In this document: positions 7,101 to 7,709 of the stretch, piece after piece | Layout: every line of letters starts with the position of its first letter | How positions within the stretch are numbered: position 1 is the first letter of the stretch | NCBI GenBank assembly: GCA_021781775.1 | Contig: JAJXWE010000058.1 | Span: forward strand, 1-7,709 | DNA length: 7,709 nt | DNA from: Pseudomonadota bacterium | GTDB taxonomy: Bacteria; Pseudomonadota; Gammaproteobacteria; Steroidobacterales; Steroidobacteraceae | Reading direction: 5' to 3' | Position numbers and translations under genes: made by a program | Notes under the pieces: model-generated | Told to the model about the DNA's origin: nothing | Database searches by the model: none | What the model saw: the letters and a program-made list of their open reading frames with translations, nothing else

Positions 7101-7406
7101 CTGGTGGTCTTGAGCAGCTGCCGCACCCTCGGCGGGCGGGACGTGCCGGGGGAGGGCCTGGTCGGGTTGTTCCGGGCGTTTTTGCTCGCCGGCGCCCATG
7201 CGGTGCTCGGCACGCTGTGGCGGGTTCAGGATCGCCCCACCGCGCGCCTGATGCGACTCTTCTACACCAACCTGCTGCAGCGTCGCATGACCCCGGCCGC
7301 TGCGCTGCGGGCGGCGCAGCGGGCGATGATGCACTCGAAGCGCTATGGTGCGCCGTACTACTGGGCGGGGTTCTCGCTGCAGGGACTCGGAGCGCCGATC
7401 GCATGA
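4134..7406 (+). CDS. Exported TPR-CHAT protein (caspase/separase-fold peptidase)
   Basis: CHAT domains are clan-CD cysteine peptidases that cleave protein partners recognised through attached TPRs. The 1090-residue product begins with a signal peptide (SRR, then hydrophobic 15-29, likely cut after AHA at 32). A beta-rich domain at about 40-120 resembles PPC-type prepeptidase domains. About eight TPR-like helix pairs fill roughly 150-560, for example RYGAAIGAERQAVRIARRLG and GDFNRALAYFQRALRSI. A helical linker follows, then the CHAT domain (about 690-1086). It carries YVVLDGPLFGVPIGAL (801-816), the histidine motif HFAVH with likely catalytic His947, VDLVVLSSC with likely nucleophile Cys996, then GEGLVGLFRAFLLAGAHAVL (1006-1025) and the closing PYYWAGFSLQG. 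Both catalytic residues are present, so it is predicted active. The ATG at 4134 has GGGA about 10 bases upstream; ATG 4143 would also retain the signal. It overlaps the next gene by ATGA. The substrate is unknown. Confidence 0.9.
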   Translation: MLGMCRERANQSRRAGVLLAMCCAAAIATAHASSSMILRAERTAAYHLTHHHPFTFTVRVAPGAVREVRIRQQRGSMLLIVHPPHGAPWTARYCQSGVGCVLPVTLWSARGGVFQLVLKFFRHCCKQRSADGTVGVSRSGPARSADRLRAQAERELARAEWAQLNGPSTAWPAARQHYRAAIATARRIDDPWVLRVALPDEARLDTYQLGHYHSALRLARAALQVHYGADLADREFALFAYGLVCQYRARYGAAIGAERQAVRIARRLGELQGEDIIEGNLAGVYEQIGRTAHALRSAHRSLAIARRIGDGKGVDYNLELIAELHSDRGDFNRALAYFQRALRSIHRYPYPDSQARCWIGLGELYDALKQPQQARSALLSAQRIATAAHDSTALFRVLIDLAQMTGEQGHRHAALAADLKSVRQAAALGLPRQHATLLRDLGRDYAALGEPAQAQTADREAIVLARHIGQVQIEASAQLALADAERAAGRLRAARAGYLAALALGRTLYSPLLEASAAGSLARLEWRQGALQRARRRIEQSLRLIGSVRSTLTTRHLRTQYFASEHGYYDLCVSILMALRARDPDRGYGRAALRWVERARARSLLDALHGAGRGDPAHVPAGLRAQLHRIDGQLDVRYADWRDALADPSVRARRFAALCRSIAALRRRAATLRSLAGARSGRYAALADAHPVHLRALQQGLLGAHAALLEFWIGRQQGYAWFVRHGSVRTLRVPGAEQLVPEVRALRRALTARSRTVVGESLRARITRVADADARALTLEGTLGAQLLPPVARLRGLATVYVVLDGPLFGVPIGALRPPGASAALIHSAAVLNEPSASVLHWLAAHQSGVARGRMVLFGDPVYRRDDPRMTVGAPRGAPRPEAHRPRWSAHAVLAHLARLPGTRRETLAIARLGGGRAEVHLGFAASVATVEHTDWRHVAVAHFAVHTLLDADHPRLSGLVLSLYHRTGRRARGVLWLRNIYALHMPVDLVVLSSCRTLGGRDVPGEGLVGLFRAFLLAGAHAVLGTLWRVQDRPTARLMRLFYTNLLQRRMTPAAALRAAQRAMMHSKRYGAPYYWAGFSLQGLGAPIA

Positions 7407-7709
7407 CGGGGGAGCCTGCACCGCGGGTGACGAGGCGCTGGGAGCTCGATACCGAGGCCTTCCAGGCGCTGCTGCGGGCGCTGGATCCCGAGCCGCAGCG
7501 CTCCGCGCGCGAGTACGAGCGGTTGCGCTCGCGGCTGGTCCGCTACTTCCGGCTGCATGGGGTGGCGCACCCGCTCGAGGCGAGCGACGAGGCGTTCAAT
7601 CGTCTCGCCAAGCGCCTGAGCGAGGGCGAGCCGGTGGTGAACATCGAGGCCTATCTGGCCGGCATCGCCCGTCTGGTGATGCTCGAGGAGCGCCAGAAGA
7701 CCCAGCGCG
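7403..7709 (+). CDS. Sigma-70 region-2-like protein (putative ECF-type sigma factor), 3' end missing
   Basis: The frame from ATG 7403 stays open to the right edge, giving 102 residues. Residues 37-95 resemble sigma region 2 of ECF-type factors: YERLRSRLVRYFRLHGV, an acidic ASDEAFNRLAKRLSEG helix in the place of the usual 'ED..QETF..' core-binding segment, then IEAYLAGIARLVMLEE, matching the 'AWL..IARN' helix that precedes -10 recognition. Region 4, which would confirm a sigma factor, lies outside the window. The start overlaps the CHAT stop as ATGA, with CGGAG at 7388-7392 inside the CHAT gene as a possible ribosome-binding site, so translation is probably coupled to CHAT. If genuine, it would direct RNA polymerase to a small regulon, possibly including the CHAT promoter. 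It could instead be a sigma-like regulator that no longer binds DNA. The assignment rests on motif recognition alone. Confidence 0.65.
   Translation, partial: MTGEPAPRVTRRWELDTEAFQALLRALDPEPQRSAREYERLRSRLVRYFRLHGVAHPLEASDEAFNRLAKRLSEGEPVVNIEAYLAGIARLVMLEERQKTQR

Noticed and set aside
4134..7406. CRISPR-linked Csx29-type interpretation of the TPR-CHAT protein
   Set aside because: No repeats, Cas/gRAMP gene or Csx30-like gene occurs in the window and the protein has a signal peptide, so only the protease-sigma analogy is kept.
6153..7421. 422-codon open frame on the minus strand opposite the CHAT domain
   Set aside because: It shows no motif or signal, and the opposite strand encodes the conserved CHAT catalytic core.

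Overview
The window reads as high-GC, densely coded bacterial chromosome, most likely from a gammaproteobacterium. This rests on the E. coli CpsG-type phosphomannomutase, an outer-membrane Omp85 protein (so a diderm), the bactofilin plus zinc-ribbon pair, and the strong GC bias at third codon positions. The lineage call is inference; nothing in the window fixes a genus. I see no tRNA, rRNA, CRISPR array, insertion sequence or phage gene.

Layout. Bases 1-1091 (+) hold the 3' part of a phosphomannomutase gene that makes sugar-nucleotide precursors for surface glycans. After a 121-base gap with two dyad-symmetric sequences comes a two-gene unit (+): a bactofilin (1213-1725) and, overlapping it by ATGA, a small zinc-ribbon protein (1722-2198). 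This unit converges on an Omp85-family outer-membrane protein on the minus strand (2195-3895), and the two stop codons share bases. The Omp85 gene is divergent from a long plus-strand gene (4134-7406) for an apparently exported TPR-CHAT protein of 1090 residues. The CHAT gene overlaps by ATGA the start of a sigma-70 region-2-like protein (7403 onward), which runs off the right edge.

How the genes fit together. The left half looks like ordinary envelope and cytoskeleton functions: glycan precursor supply, a bactofilin scaffold and an outer-membrane beta-barrel. The right half is the more interesting part. A predicted caspase/separase-fold peptidase has an intact His/Cys pair, a TPR sensor region and a secretion signal, and it is translationally coupled to a putative sigma factor. 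A protease-to-transcription signalling unit is a reasonable hypothesis, but the signal peptide would place the two proteins in different compartments, so a direct Csx29-like circuit cannot be assumed.
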